The position numbers were made by a program, and so were the translations under genes. From contig CAUGJN010000004.1 in assembly GCA_959599635.1 (NCBI GenBank), positions 1-45,949 on the forward strand: 45,949 nt of DNA, read 5' to 3'. Source of the DNA: an uncultured Collinsella sp. (lineage in GTDB: Bacteria; Actinomycetota; Coriobacteriia; Coriobacteriales; Coriobacteriaceae). The notes below the pieces were generated by a model. The model searched no databases, was not told the DNA's origin, and saw only the letters and a list, made by a program, of their open reading frames with translations. Of the stretch, positions 16,891 through 25,567 are shown piece by piece (position 1 is the first letter of the stretch; each line of letters begins with the position of its first letter).

Positions 16891-19014
16891 ATGAACAACC
16901 AGGCAAGCGATGGCATCACCGATGCCGGCAGGGACCTCGTCCTCAGCTGCATCAAGAGCCAAGAGCTGCGCAACCACATGCGTAAATACCTATACTGGCC
17001 AGCGCCGATCATCGCCGGGTCGCTCAAAACTCTCGACGAAAAGCGCGCCATGCTCGAGCAACTTCGCGGAGAGGTCACATCGGAGCTCATCGAAGATATC
17101 GACTCGCATCTCGCCCAGCTCAACAGCGCGCTCGACATGCTCAACAACGTCGAGCGCAACCGTGGAATCCTCCTGCTATACGTCATGTTCTACAACGAGG
17201 AGGAGCGCGACGCCGACGCCCTTGACGGTCCCTTCCCCACCGCATCCTGGGAAGCCGCGCAAACGCTCATGAAGCGCTACATCGAAGAGTATCCTGACGA
17301 CGATTGGTCCGAATCGTACTGGAAGATCAATCTCTACACCTCGGAAGACCTGCACGAGCGCCAAACGGCGCAGCCCTCCCTGTCGTTCGCGGCGACCAAG
17401 GATGGCGAGCTTATATTCCTCCGCGATCTGCGTAATCACCGCACTCGTAAATCGCATGTCGAAAGCGCCTGGCGAAACGATAGCAGACGGTTCTGCGACA
17501 GCAACGAACCCATCTACACACCATGGGTACCGGGCGACATCCTCAAAATCGACGGCCGCCCCTTCGACCACGGGCCTCGCTTTGCCATTGTGCTCGAGAA
17601 CGACTACGAACACACACTCCGGGGACAGATCTGGTGTGCGGGGCCCAGCAAAGACCGCGGCGCTAAGGAGGGTTCGCTTTCATCCGGCACCTTCAGCGAC
17701 AGTCTCTTGGACCCCTTCATCCCCTCTGCCCTCTACACCGCCGAGCGCTACACCGGCGACCTGCCGGACGACTGCGCCTTTATGATCGAGCTTTCGCAGA
17801 AGCTGCACGACGACCCCGGCTACGGCAAGCAATGGTCCGAAGGCTCGGTCGGGCACGATTGCCTGCAGCCGTACCGCAAGCCCGTTAGCCAAAGTGAGCT
17901 GGACATTCGTACGGACATCCTCGAGTTTTTGGACTCACACAGCATTAAGGAGCATCTTCAACGAATCAACTACGAGCTCACCACACCCGTAGCGGCTTTT
18001 ATCGTCGACCGCTCGCATAAAGCGACATTGCAGCAAAAGCTCGAAGGCTGGCAAAAGATCATCGACAATATGCCCAATTGCACCATGAGCCGCAGAAATG
18101 ACACGGTCAACATCCCGGACTTCCATGCCTTTCTGCGCAATGTCATCAAACAGGAGCAAAGAAAACTCGCACACTTTATAAGGACAGACGGCAAGAGTCT
18201 GTATTTCTTTGAGGACTACTCGTGGGACCGACGCGACCAATACGACCTTCTTTACGGCCCGTACAGCAGTTACCAAAAGTGCTTCGATGCCATCTGGAGA
18301 GAATTCGAAGACGACAATCCAAAGGCGATCAAGATCACTCGCCGCCCCATCGACCCAGACGAAGACCTCTATGCCAATGACATGGTCGTACTCAATGCGA
18401 GCGGCGAGGTGATGTCCTGCGACTACCGGTTCGAGGGTGAGTGGGACGAGGAGGGCACCGCAAGCGATTTTGAGGATATGTGGTTTGATATCCCGACGCC
18501 TTTTCATGCCGGAAACATCGTCTGCAACCTTCAACGCCCCGACGAGCCGATGGTGCTGTTTGACCTGCAAACGTGGGGATCAGAGCGAGTCGATAAAGAG
18601 CTGGCATCTTCCGTCTACAAAGACCGCCTCGTTCAAAAGGCCGACAAGCTATTGCGCTGGCACCGATATGATGGCGACACCAGCGACATGTACGCCTACG
18701 GGTGTCAGGTCTCATCCGCCCTGCACTTCCCCTTCTATATTGGGGAGCCCGAGGGGTTTCTTTTGGACATTGACTATTATCGCGAGCCGCTCAAGCCGGC
18801 GGAGCGAATCCTCTACGGCGTCAGGGCGTATGTCAAAGGCGACCTGGCGGTTGACTCGCTCACCGCGATGGCCAGCGCATGCGAGCTACAGGCGCTGGCG
18901 GAGAAAAAGGTCCGCGGCTTCGAGGACGCAGACAGCTGGCTCAAGGACCGCTATCCAGAGCTGTTCGATACGACGGTTGACCCTTTGCTAAAGGGAGATA
19001 GTACCGGTTGCTAG
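16891..19014 (+). CDS. Two-module hypothetical protein, paralogue 1
   Basis: 707 residues from the ATG at 16891, set by AAGGAGG 5 nt upstream. No signal peptide or membrane segment; acidic, Trp/Tyr-rich, predicted cytoplasmic. I recognise no family. Residues 1-335 and 341-700 are divergent copies of one module. Each starts with a helix motif (SQELRNHM; LDSHSIKEHL). Each then has GPFP-ASW or GPY-SY-KCF, a DGEL/SGEV turn, and a PTP/TPW-x-GDI strand pair (TPWVPGDILKID near 210; DIPTPFHAGNIV near 535). The C module ends with YIGEPEGFLLDIDYYREPLK and ILYGVRAY. It shares this plan with the genes at 19823, 21958 and 23085. Confidence 0.85.
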   Translation: MNNQASDGITDAGRDLVLSCIKSQELRNHMRKYLYWPAPIIAGSLKTLDEKRAMLEQLRGEVTSELIEDIDSHLAQLNSALDMLNNVERNRGILLLYVMFYNEEERDADALDGPFPTASWEAAQTLMKRYIEEYPDDDWSESYWKINLYTSEDLHERQTAQPSLSFAATKDGELIFLRDLRNHRTRKSHVESAWRNDSRRFCDSNEPIYTPWVPGDILKIDGRPFDHGPRFAIVLENDYEHTLRGQIWCAGPSKDRGAKEGSLSSGTFSDSLLDPFIPSALYTAERYTGDLPDDCAFMIELSQKLHDDPGYGKQWSEGSVGHDCLQPYRKPVSQSELDIRTDILEFLDSHSIKEHLQRINYELTTPVAAFIVDRSHKATLQQKLEGWQKIIDNMPNCTMSRRNDTVNIPDFHAFLRNVIKQEQRKLAHFIRTDGKSLYFFEDYSWDRRDQYDLLYGPYSSYQKCFDAIWREFEDDNPKAIKITRRPIDPDEDLYANDMVVLNASGEVMSCDYRFEGEWDEEGTASDFEDMWFDIPTPFHAGNIVCNLQRPDEPMVLFDLQTWGSERVDKELASSVYKDRLVQKADKLLRWHRYDGDTSDMYAYGCQVSSALHFPFYIGEPEGFLLDIDYYREPLKPAERILYGVRAYVKGDLAVDSLTAMASACELQALAEKKVRGFEDADSWLKDRYPELFDTTVDPLLKGDSTGC

Positions 19015-19018
19015 GATT

Positions 19019-19051
19019 AAGGGGTCAACGCCTTAGTGGCGGTGACCCCTT
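19019..19051. terminator. Bidirectional hairpin, copy 1 of a repeated terminator
   Basis: AAGGGGTC / GACCCCTT with inner CGCC/GGCG pairs, between the convergent paralogue 1 and macro-domain genes. From 19014 to 19036 it is identical over 23 nt to 33120-33142, where the same hairpin closes the candidate toxin-antitoxin locus. Confidence 0.75.
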
Positions 19052-19084
19052 CTGTTACGCTTCGATATGCTGTTTATCGGCACA

Positions 19085-19675
19085 TCAGCGGTACCATTCC
19101 TCCAAATTGCGCGACCACGCATACTCCCAGGTGATCTCTGCGGGAGGTTCGACGATTTGAAGATAGGCCTCCCACATGAGCATGGCTATTTTCTTGAACG
19201 GAAGAAATCCGCACGCTCCGCCGAACGCGGGAACCACGATTCGCTGACGTGAGGTTCGCATCGCCTCTATAAGCGTTGTCCTCATGCATTGATAGACGAC
19301 CAAAGGATCAACGATGGGAGTGGGGACCCGCATGGTCGGAGTGTGTATGAGCAGAATGTTCTCGTGCCCGGGAATCGGGACAGAAAAGCTCGTACCAACC
19401 GGCTGCTCTCCGTAAAACTGATCCTGAATAACCGCTCTCACTCGTTCGGCAAGCGCCGGTCCAAACTCGTCAGTTATCGCCCTGTCGTAATTGCCATCCA
19501 TCAAACCATATGAGTTCGCCGGCGACACGACGGCATCGATTTCAGGTTGCTGTTCGATAAACGCCTTAAAATCACAGCAATGCACTGCAATGCCTTTGTA
19601 GCCCCTAAAAGCGTCCTCCCAGGCCTCCGCCATACCGGCGCTATTCGTCACAAGATCCAGCATCATCTTTTGCAT
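19085..19675 (-). CDS. Macro-domain protein
   Basis: 196 residues from the ATG at 19675, preceded by GAAAGG at 6 nt; upstream in-frame starts (GTG at 19777, ATG at 19747) lack a ribosome site. The macro-domain signature is VVSPANSYGLMDGNYDRAI, the ADP-ribose-binding loop, here with SPANS and MDG rather than the commoner NAAN and GGG. The second loop is VVPAFGGACGFLPFKKIA, and LLIHTPTMRVP lies between. This variant resembles the macro domains sometimes annotated as phage tail or Appr-1-p processing. Such domains bind or hydrolyse ADP-ribose or its derivatives. It is reversed between the two large paralogues and divergent from the second. Confidence 0.8.
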   Translation of the reverse strand: MQKMMLDLVTNSAGMAEAWEDAFRGYKGIAVHCCDFKAFIEQQPEIDAVVSPANSYGLMDGNYDRAITDEFGPALAERVRAVIQDQFYGEQPVGTSFSVPIPGHENILLIHTPTMRVPTPIVDPLVVYQCMRTTLIEAMRTSRQRIVVPAFGGACGFLPFKKIAMLMWEAYLQIVEPPAEITWEYAWSRNLEEWYR

Positions 19676-19753
19676 GGCAATCCTTTCAGCACGCAGCCAC
19701 CCATGCACCAGTGGCGTTTCCAGAAGTATGTTTGACGAGAGATTCATATCAGA

Positions 19754-19768
19754 CCCGTTAATGGGACT
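19754..19768 (+). promoter_or_regulatory. Conserved 15-mer leader motif, copy 2
   Basis: Identical CCCGTTAATGGGACT, again 69 nt before the start codon (19823). The ATG at 19761 opens an 11-codon mini-ORF ending GGC-stop at 19796. Downstream, GGCAACGATC aligns with GGTAACGACC of copy 1. Confidence 0.55.
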
Positions 19769-19822
19769 GCAAAGCACAACCTCTGGCGGATGCTAATGGC
19801 AACGATCGAATTGGAGATTGCT

Positions 19823-21955
19823 ATGGACAGCCAAGCAGATACCGTAATCACCGATGCCGGTAGGGAGCTCGTTTGTAGTTGCATCAAGGACGATGAGCTG
19901 CGTGCTCATATGTTCAAACACATGGGATTGGCAGATGGCTCCCTCTGTAAAATCATCGGCGGCTCCCTCAAGACGCTCGACGAAAAACGGACCATGCTCG
20001 AGCAGCTTCGCAAAGAGGTCTCATCGGATTACGCCGAGGCGATCGACTCCGGCCTCGAACAACTCGACACTGCACTTGATATGCTTTACAACGTTGACCG
20101 TGACCGCGGTGTCTTACTGGTCTCCGGCATGTTCTACAGCGAAGAGGAGCGCGGGCACGACACCTTTGATGGCCCCTTCCCCGTTGCCTCTTGGGATGCC
20201 GCTCAAACCCTTATGAAGCAATACGTCGATGACGACCCCGATGAAGATTGGTCCGAATCATTCTGGCAGATTAAGCTCTATACCGCCGAAGACTTACACG
20301 ACCGCCCGCGCGCTCAAGCCTCGCTGATATTCGCCGCGACCATGACGGGCGATTTGGTCTTTTTGAGCGACCGCCGGAATCAGAGGACTCCACATCAAAG
20401 CATCGATCACTTGCCGTGGAACAAAAGCAAGCACTTCTGTGCCAATGGTGAGGTCTTTTACACTCCCTGGGTCCCCGGCGACATCATCAAGATCGACGCC
20501 CGGCCCTTCGACCACGGCCCCCGTTTCGCCATCGTGCTCGAAGACGACTACGATAGTTCATTCAAAGACCAGGTTTGGTGCGCCTATCCGAGCAAAATCT
20601 ACGGAGTCGAAGAAGGCGCCCTCCGCATGAGGGATTTCACGGACGGCTTCCTCGACGACTTCACACCCTCCGCGCTCTACACCGCCGAACGTTATACCGG
20701 CGACTTGCCCGATGATTGCTCCTTTATGCTCGAACTCTCGAAAAAGCTGCACGATGACCCCGGCTGTGGCAAACAATGGTCGGACGGATCGGTCGTACAC
20801 GACTGCCTGCAGCCATACCGCACATCGGCCGGCGCCGCCGTCAACGCCATACGTTCGGACATTCTCGAGTTTCTCGACTCGCCTGACATCAAGGAGCATT
20901 TGAGAGACATCGGCTACGAGCCTACCACGCCCGAAGCGGCGTTCATCGTCGACCGTTCGAGCGAAAAGACGCTGCAACAGAAGATCGAGGCCTGGCAAAA
21001 GATTCTCGAAAATATGCCCAATTGTGCAATGAGCAGGCGGTACGGCACGTTCAATATCCCCAACTTCCATGTCTTTCTTCGCGACGTCATCAAATGGGAG
21101 CGCAAGAAAATCGCCCGGTTCAAACAGCCTGACAAGCACATGTTTTTCTTTGAGGACAAGACGGGAAGTCCCCATGAGAGCGGGTGCAATTATGGCCCCT
21201 ACACCAGCTACGAAAAATGTTTCGAGGCAATCTGGAATGTGCTTGAGGAGGAAAATCCTACCTCGATTGAAGTAACACGCCGCCCGAGCGATCCGGACGA
21301 AGACTACTATGCCGCCGACAAACTCTTGCTCAACGCGAAAGGCGAAATCATGGACTGCCAGCTGCGCTGTATCGACAGGGAACGCGAGGGAGAAGACCCC
21401 ACTTTTGCCTTTGAGCTGATGTGGTTTGACATCCCGACGCCATTCCACGCCGGCGACATCATTTGTCGTCACGGCGACCCTGGCGACCCCATGCTGCTTC
21501 TCAATATGCAGACATGGACCACGAAGCGGGTCATGGATGAGCTTCCGCCTTCCACCTACAGGGAATGCGCCAAAAAAGGGGCCGACGACCTGCTCAGGCA
21601 CCATCGGCAAAATGGCGATACGAGTGACATGTACGCCTACGGCTGTCAGATTGAATATCCCCTGGAGTACCCCGTCTATATCGGAGAGCCGAGTTGTTTT
21701 CTTCTCGATATGGAATACTGCCGTACCCCGCTCAAGCCGGAAGCGAGAATTCTGTACGGCGTGCGGGCATATCTCGACGGCAATCTGGGTCTTGACTCAC
21801 TTATTGCGCTATCAAGTCTTTTCGAGCTGCAGGCGCTGGTCAAGAAAAAAGCTGAGCGGTTTGAAGGGGAAGACGGCGGGCTCAAGACCCGCTATCCGGA
21901 GCTGTTCGATGACACGATAGCCCCGCCGGCACGATTCAAAACAAAGAGGAGCTAA
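19823..21955 (+). CDS. Two-module hypothetical protein, paralogue 2
   Basis: 710 residues from the ATG at 19823 (GGAG 7 nt upstream; aligns with the start of paralogue 1). Close relative of paralogue 1 over its whole length: VITDAGREL, SLKTLDEKRTMLEQLRKEV, GPFPVASWDAAQTLMKQY (~118-135), TPWVPGDIIKID (~214) and YTAERYTGDLPDDCSFMLEL (~285). The C module begins at DILEFLDSPDIKEHL (~345), with DIPTPFHAGDIICRH (~533) and YIGEPSCFLLDMEYCRTPLK (~620). No catalytic motif is recognised. The PxPxxxGDI segment resembles the turn of small beta-barrels, which is only an impression. It is followed 2 nt later by the free C-type module gene. Confidence 0.85.
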   Translation: MDSQADTVITDAGRELVCSCIKDDELRAHMFKHMGLADGSLCKIIGGSLKTLDEKRTMLEQLRKEVSSDYAEAIDSGLEQLDTALDMLYNVDRDRGVLLVSGMFYSEEERGHDTFDGPFPVASWDAAQTLMKQYVDDDPDEDWSESFWQIKLYTAEDLHDRPRAQASLIFAATMTGDLVFLSDRRNQRTPHQSIDHLPWNKSKHFCANGEVFYTPWVPGDIIKIDARPFDHGPRFAIVLEDDYDSSFKDQVWCAYPSKIYGVEEGALRMRDFTDGFLDDFTPSALYTAERYTGDLPDDCSFMLELSKKLHDDPGCGKQWSDGSVVHDCLQPYRTSAGAAVNAIRSDILEFLDSPDIKEHLRDIGYEPTTPEAAFIVDRSSEKTLQQKIEAWQKILENMPNCAMSRRYGTFNIPNFHVFLRDVIKWERKKIARFKQPDKHMFFFEDKTGSPHESGCNYGPYTSYEKCFEAIWNVLEEENPTSIEVTRRPSDPDEDYYAADKLLLNAKGEIMDCQLRCIDREREGEDPTFAFELMWFDIPTPFHAGDIICRHGDPGDPMLLLNMQTWTTKRVMDELPPSTYRECAKKGADDLLRHHRQNGDTSDMYAYGCQIEYPLEYPVYIGEPSCFLLDMEYCRTPLKPEARILYGVRAYLDGNLGLDSLIALSSLFELQALVKKKAERFEGEDGGLKTRYPELFDDTIAPPARFKTKRS

Positions 21956-21957
21956 CC

Positions 21958-23031
21958 ATGGACATCTTGGATTTTGTTGACTCGCGGGACATTCGGGAGC
22001 ATCTCCGCAGCATCGATTTTCGGCCTAGCACCGTCGAAGCCGCCTATCTCGTTTGGTTTTCGAAGACCGCCACGCTCGAGCAGAAATGCGAAGCCTGGCG
22101 GGAGATCGCCCGAACCATGCCCAATTGTTCGTTGGAAGCTACTTATGCCGGTCTCGGAAGGCCAGTCATCCCCGATTTCCATGCTTTTTTGCGTTGGACA
22201 GTCGATTACAACAAACAGTGCATCGATACGTTCATGACCGGGACGGGCTACGTTTATCAGTATGAAGAGGAGATTGTGCCTGACGGGCAACTTTGCGGGA
22301 CCTTCGGCGCGCCATTCAGCTGTTATGAGAAATGTGTCGAGGCGTTGCGCGGTGATGATGAACTGACGAGCCGTCCAGAGGCACGCGTACGCATCACCCG
22401 GTGCCCGCTCGATGCCGACAAAGAACATCGCCGGGAAGATTGGCTCATGGCAAACAGCAAAGGCGAGGCCCTTTCCGTTTATTGCCCTTCAGCCGGCCCC
22501 GTTGAGAACGATTGGGAGATCGCATTCGAGTTCATCTGGGTCGATATCCCCACGCCGTTCCACACCGGCGATATCGTCTGGACGCCGCAAGGCAGTGCCC
22601 GTGAGCCGTTCACGTTGTTCGATCTGCCCACGTGGGACCGGACAAAGCTTGAGGCAGAGCTTCGGCAGGCAGACCGTTCTGACGAATGGCTTGATCATGC
22701 TCAGCAGCGCCTCGAGCACTATCGCCATGCAGGGGATATCAGCAACATGCGTGCCACTGGTTGCTCAATTACCTACAACGAGACGTTTCCCCTCTACATC
22801 GGCGAGCCAGACCCGCTTTACCTGAATCTTGAGTACTATCGCAAACCACTCGAAGACGAGCAGCGAATTTTAATCGCCGCCCAGGCCTACCTGCGCGGCG
22901 ACCTGTATGTCGACTCACTCATCGCGTTTATCGACACCATAAGGATGGAATCCAAGGTCAGGCGCAGCCTAGAAGAGCTGCGTCTTGACCAAGCACCGCT
23001 CAAGGAAAAGTATCCGCAGCTATTTGAGTAG
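21958..23031 (+). CDS. Free C-type module protein
   Basis: 357 residues, AGAGGAG 6 nt before the ATG. It aligns end to end with the C-terminal half of the paralogues: MDILDFVDSRDIREHL matches DILEFLDSPDIKEHL; EQKCEAWREIARTMPNC matches QKIEAWQKILENMPNC; VDIPTPFHTGDIV matches FDIPTPFHAGDII; YIGEPDPLYLNLEYYRKPLE matches YIGEP-LLDMEY-PLK. It is a complete stand-alone gene with its own ribosome site, not a broken remnant. It sits 2 nt after paralogue 2 and is probably translated with it. Confidence 0.85.
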   Translation: MDILDFVDSRDIREHLRSIDFRPSTVEAAYLVWFSKTATLEQKCEAWREIARTMPNCSLEATYAGLGRPVIPDFHAFLRWTVDYNKQCIDTFMTGTGYVYQYEEEIVPDGQLCGTFGAPFSCYEKCVEALRGDDELTSRPEARVRITRCPLDADKEHRREDWLMANSKGEALSVYCPSAGPVENDWEIAFEFIWVDIPTPFHTGDIVWTPQGSAREPFTLFDLPTWDRTKLEAELRQADRSDEWLDHAQQRLEHYRHAGDISNMRATGCSITYNETFPLYIGEPDPLYLNLEYYRKPLEDEQRILIAAQAYLRGDLYVDSLIAFIDTIRMESKVRRSLEELRLDQAPLKEKYPQLFE

Positions 23032-23084
23032 AGGCCGCCGTGTCCGAATCTACGAGAAGCCACACCGGCAAACCGGAGGCCATC

Positions 23085-24044
23085 ATGCACGAAGAAATAA
23101 TCAACTTGATTGACTCTCCGGAGCTGCGAGAGCATTTGCTGCATAATCCGCAGCTACTGAGTGGTGATCATTACACGCAAATCATCGGTGGCGCGTCGAT
23201 AGAAATCAACCGCAAACGGGAGATGCTCAGCAGGCTGGTTGTTGCCGAGTGCAGCTCGTCAGACGAAACCTTTTCTTGGTACGGACCAGAGATTTGTATC
23301 GACTACATCGATGACTGCTTGAACGCGCTAAAGGCCGTCGACGGAAACAGGAAGGTGCTGCTTATTAGCGAAATTAGCTTTGTCGACAACGAAGTGGGAT
23401 CCGCTATCACGCATGGCCCCTTCCCCGTGGCATCGTGGCAGGCCGCCCTTGCGGCAATGAAGACATACGCAGACAAGTGGGGCGGCATGACAGATTTATC
23501 GTCCTCATACTGGATGATTGAGCTGTTCAACCTTGCCAACGACCCGAGCTGTTCATATCCATACGACGGCTTTCTACAGCCAGACTACACTTACTACGCA
23601 AACGCCTCCGGTGAAATCCAGTACATCTGCAGGGAAGAAGAGGGCGAATGTGGCGAGGTGCTCGACTGCATTGTGGGTGGAATCTTTGGCCCGTGGTTCA
23701 AGGGGGCATATGTCGACCTGCCCACGCCGTACAGAAAGGGCGACATTCTTGAGATCGACTGCCGGCCATGGGCACCAGGTCCTTGTTATTGTCTGGTAGC
23801 GAACTCGAAATTGGACTGCCTGTACCTCGATAGTAATGGGCAGATTAGCTGCGGATCAATCCCCTATGGCAGCTGTTTTGCCGGATGGGCACATACGAAC
23901 CTGATGCTGTCGCCCGTGTTCAGGGCAAAGAAAGTGACGCAGCCCTTGCCGGAAGAATGCACGGCATTGCAGGAGATCAAGCTGGACCGGATAGATGACT
24001 TGCTAGAAGAGTGCGCCGGCAACAAGGAGAAAGAGCCTATTTGA
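23085..24044 (+). CDS. Free N-type module protein
   Basis: 319 residues from the ATG at 23085 (GGAGG 5-6 nt upstream); GTG at 23040 is the longer alternative. It matches the N-terminal half of the paralogues: IDSPELREHL matches the start helix, YTQIIGGASIEINRKREML matches KIIGGSLKTLDEKRTML, GPFPVASWQAALAAMKTY matches GPFPVASWDAAQTLMKQY, and DLPTPYRKGDILEIDCRPW matches TPWVPGDIIKIDARPF. Its PTPY-GDI segment is closer to the C-type wording, which bridges the two module types. It is the last gene of the four-gene plus-strand run. Confidence 0.83.
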   Translation: MHEEIINLIDSPELREHLLHNPQLLSGDHYTQIIGGASIEINRKREMLSRLVVAECSSSDETFSWYGPEICIDYIDDCLNALKAVDGNRKVLLISEISFVDNEVGSAITHGPFPVASWQAALAAMKTYADKWGGMTDLSSSYWMIELFNLANDPSCSYPYDGFLQPDYTYYANASGEIQYICREEEGECGEVLDCIVGGIFGPWFKGAYVDLPTPYRKGDILEIDCRPWAPGPCYCLVANSKLDCLYLDSNGQISCGSIPYGSCFAGWAHTNLMLSPVFRAKKVTQPLPEECTALQEIKLDRIDDLLEECAGNKEKEPI

Positions 24045-24294
24045 CTGGATATATATCGGCACCGCGCTTGATGATAAATAAATAGATATAGATTAAGGGC
24101 GGGGACGAAACAACAGCAAAAATTACAAAGCCGCTAGATAAAAAGCAAAACGCTAGATACCCGAAGATGACGAGCGTGACCGGCACTCGCTCCACTTGCA
24201 TTTCATGCCGAGAACATCGAACCAAATAGCGAGCCATTAGTCGAACCTGCACCGCAACCTTACGGAAAATCGCCCAAGTCAAAACCAAAAGCAC
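24037..24294 (-). CDS. Doubtful small membrane ORF
   Basis: Up to 85 residues, with a hydrophobic C-terminal half (VTLVIFGYLAFCFLSSGFVI). No convincing ribosome site precedes any start, and it overlaps the end of the module gene by 8 nt. The 24045-24426 stretch is otherwise gene-free, AT-richer than its left side, and carries the promoter region of the restriction-modification genes. I list it only because it is the sole ORF in this gap. Confidence 0.22.
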   Translation of the reverse strand: MLLVLTWAIFRKVAVQVRLMARYLVRCSRHEMQVERVPVTLVIFGYLAFCFLSSGFVIFAVVSSPPLIYIYLFIIKRGADIYPVK

Positions 24295-24426
24295 CTGTCA
24301 GGAAATCCGCTCATGTAATGAATAGCACGTTGAGATGAATTACTATAGTTAAACGAGCACTGGGGATTAGCAAGACGATTCCCAAACCATAACCGCAGGG
24401 GACACTTAGGTAAAGGAAACGAACCA

Positions 24427-25566
24427 ATGCCGCAACAGCAACAATTGCAGTTAGAAAATGTCGTAAATGGTTATACAGAAAAAGATTACCTCACCAAGCA
24501 AATAGTCACCTATTTGGGGAACAAGCGATCGCTTCTCCCTCTAATCGATTATGCAACTGAGCTAGTGTCCAAGGAACTAGGCACCAATCAGCTTTCCTTC
24601 CTTGATGTGTTCTCTGGCTCGGGAATCGTCTCAAGATTTTTTAAAACAAAAGCGAACTACTTAATGTCCAATGACTTAGAGCCCTACGCGGAAATCATTA
24701 ATCGCTGTTATCTCTCCACCTATACGGACGAACTATGGAATGAACTAGTCACTAGCTATCAACAGCTAACCCAACTCATCAAGAAGGAGTGGGTTAGCGA
24801 TGGCTTTATTGCTGAATTGTATGCGCCAAAAGACGACAACAATATCATGAGGGGTGAGAGGGCCTTTTACACGCGGAGAAACGCTGAATATCTGGACACC
24901 GCGAGAAAGGCGATAGCAAAGCTGCCCCCATCGAAGCAGTTTTTTTTCTTAGCCCCCCTTCTATCAAGTGCCTCCATTCACGTAAACACGTCGGGAGTAT
25001 TCAAAGGCTTTTATAAGGACGCCAATGGGATTGGCTGTTTCGGGGGCCGAGGGAAAAATGCGCTGTCTCGCATTCTAGGAAATATCGAAGTCGAATTGCC
25101 AACCCTATCTCCACATGAGTGCGAGATTAACGTAACGAGACTGGAAGCATGCGATGCCATCCGCGAAGCTCCACATGTAAATGTTGCATATTTCGACCCA
25201 CCCTACAACCAGCATCCATACGGATCGAATTACTTCATGCTAAACCTGCTGACACGCTACGAACGGCCACAAGACATCAGCACAGTATCTGGAATCCCTA
25301 AAGAATGGAACCGCTCCAATTTCAATAAAAAGGCGAAAGCGAAAACTGAGCTTTTCCAAATCATTGAAAAATGCGATGCCGATTTCATACTGGTTTCGTA
25401 CAACAGCGAGGGTTTTATTGAATATAACGATTTTATTACTTTTATGAGCACGCTTGGTGATTTACGAGTAATAGAAACTGACTACAATACGTTTAGAGGC
25501 TCTAGAAATCTTCGGCAGCGAGATATCCACGTGAAAGAGTATCTCTTCCTTTTAAGGAGAAACTAA
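24427..25566 (+). CDS. D12-class DNA adenine-N6 methyltransferase
   Basis: 379 residues. Motifs in alpha/D12 order: YLGNKRSLLPLI at 29-40 (motif X type), FLDVFSGSGIVSRFF at 58-72 (AdoMet-binding motif I), and AYFDPPYNQHPYGSNYF near 254-270 (catalytic DPPY). It methylates adenine in a specific DNA site and should protect the host against the nuclease encoded 1 nt downstream of its stop. AAAGG lies about 9 nt before the ATG. Codon use is AT-rich compared with its neighbours, a sign of transfer. Its class differs from M.EcoRI, although the partner nuclease is EcoRI-like. Confidence 0.9.
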   Translation: MPQQQQLQLENVVNGYTEKDYLTKQIVTYLGNKRSLLPLIDYATELVSKELGTNQLSFLDVFSGSGIVSRFFKTKANYLMSNDLEPYAEIINRCYLSTYTDELWNELVTSYQQLTQLIKKEWVSDGFIAELYAPKDDNNIMRGERAFYTRRNAEYLDTARKAIAKLPPSKQFFFLAPLLSSASIHVNTSGVFKGFYKDANGIGCFGGRGKNALSRILGNIEVELPTLSPHECEINVTRLEACDAIREAPHVNVAYFDPPYNQHPYGSNYFMLNLLTRYERPQDISTVSGIPKEWNRSNFNKKAKAKTELFQIIEKCDADFILVSYNSEGFIEYNDFITFMSTLGDLRVIETDYNTFRGSRNLRQRDIHVKEYLFLLRRN

Positions 25567-25567
25567 A

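Noticed and set aside
21958..24044. The two half-size module genes as a broken third copy of the large paralogue
   Set aside because: The halves are in C-then-N order, each has a complete frame and its own ribosome site, so a simple frameshift or deletion cannot explain them.
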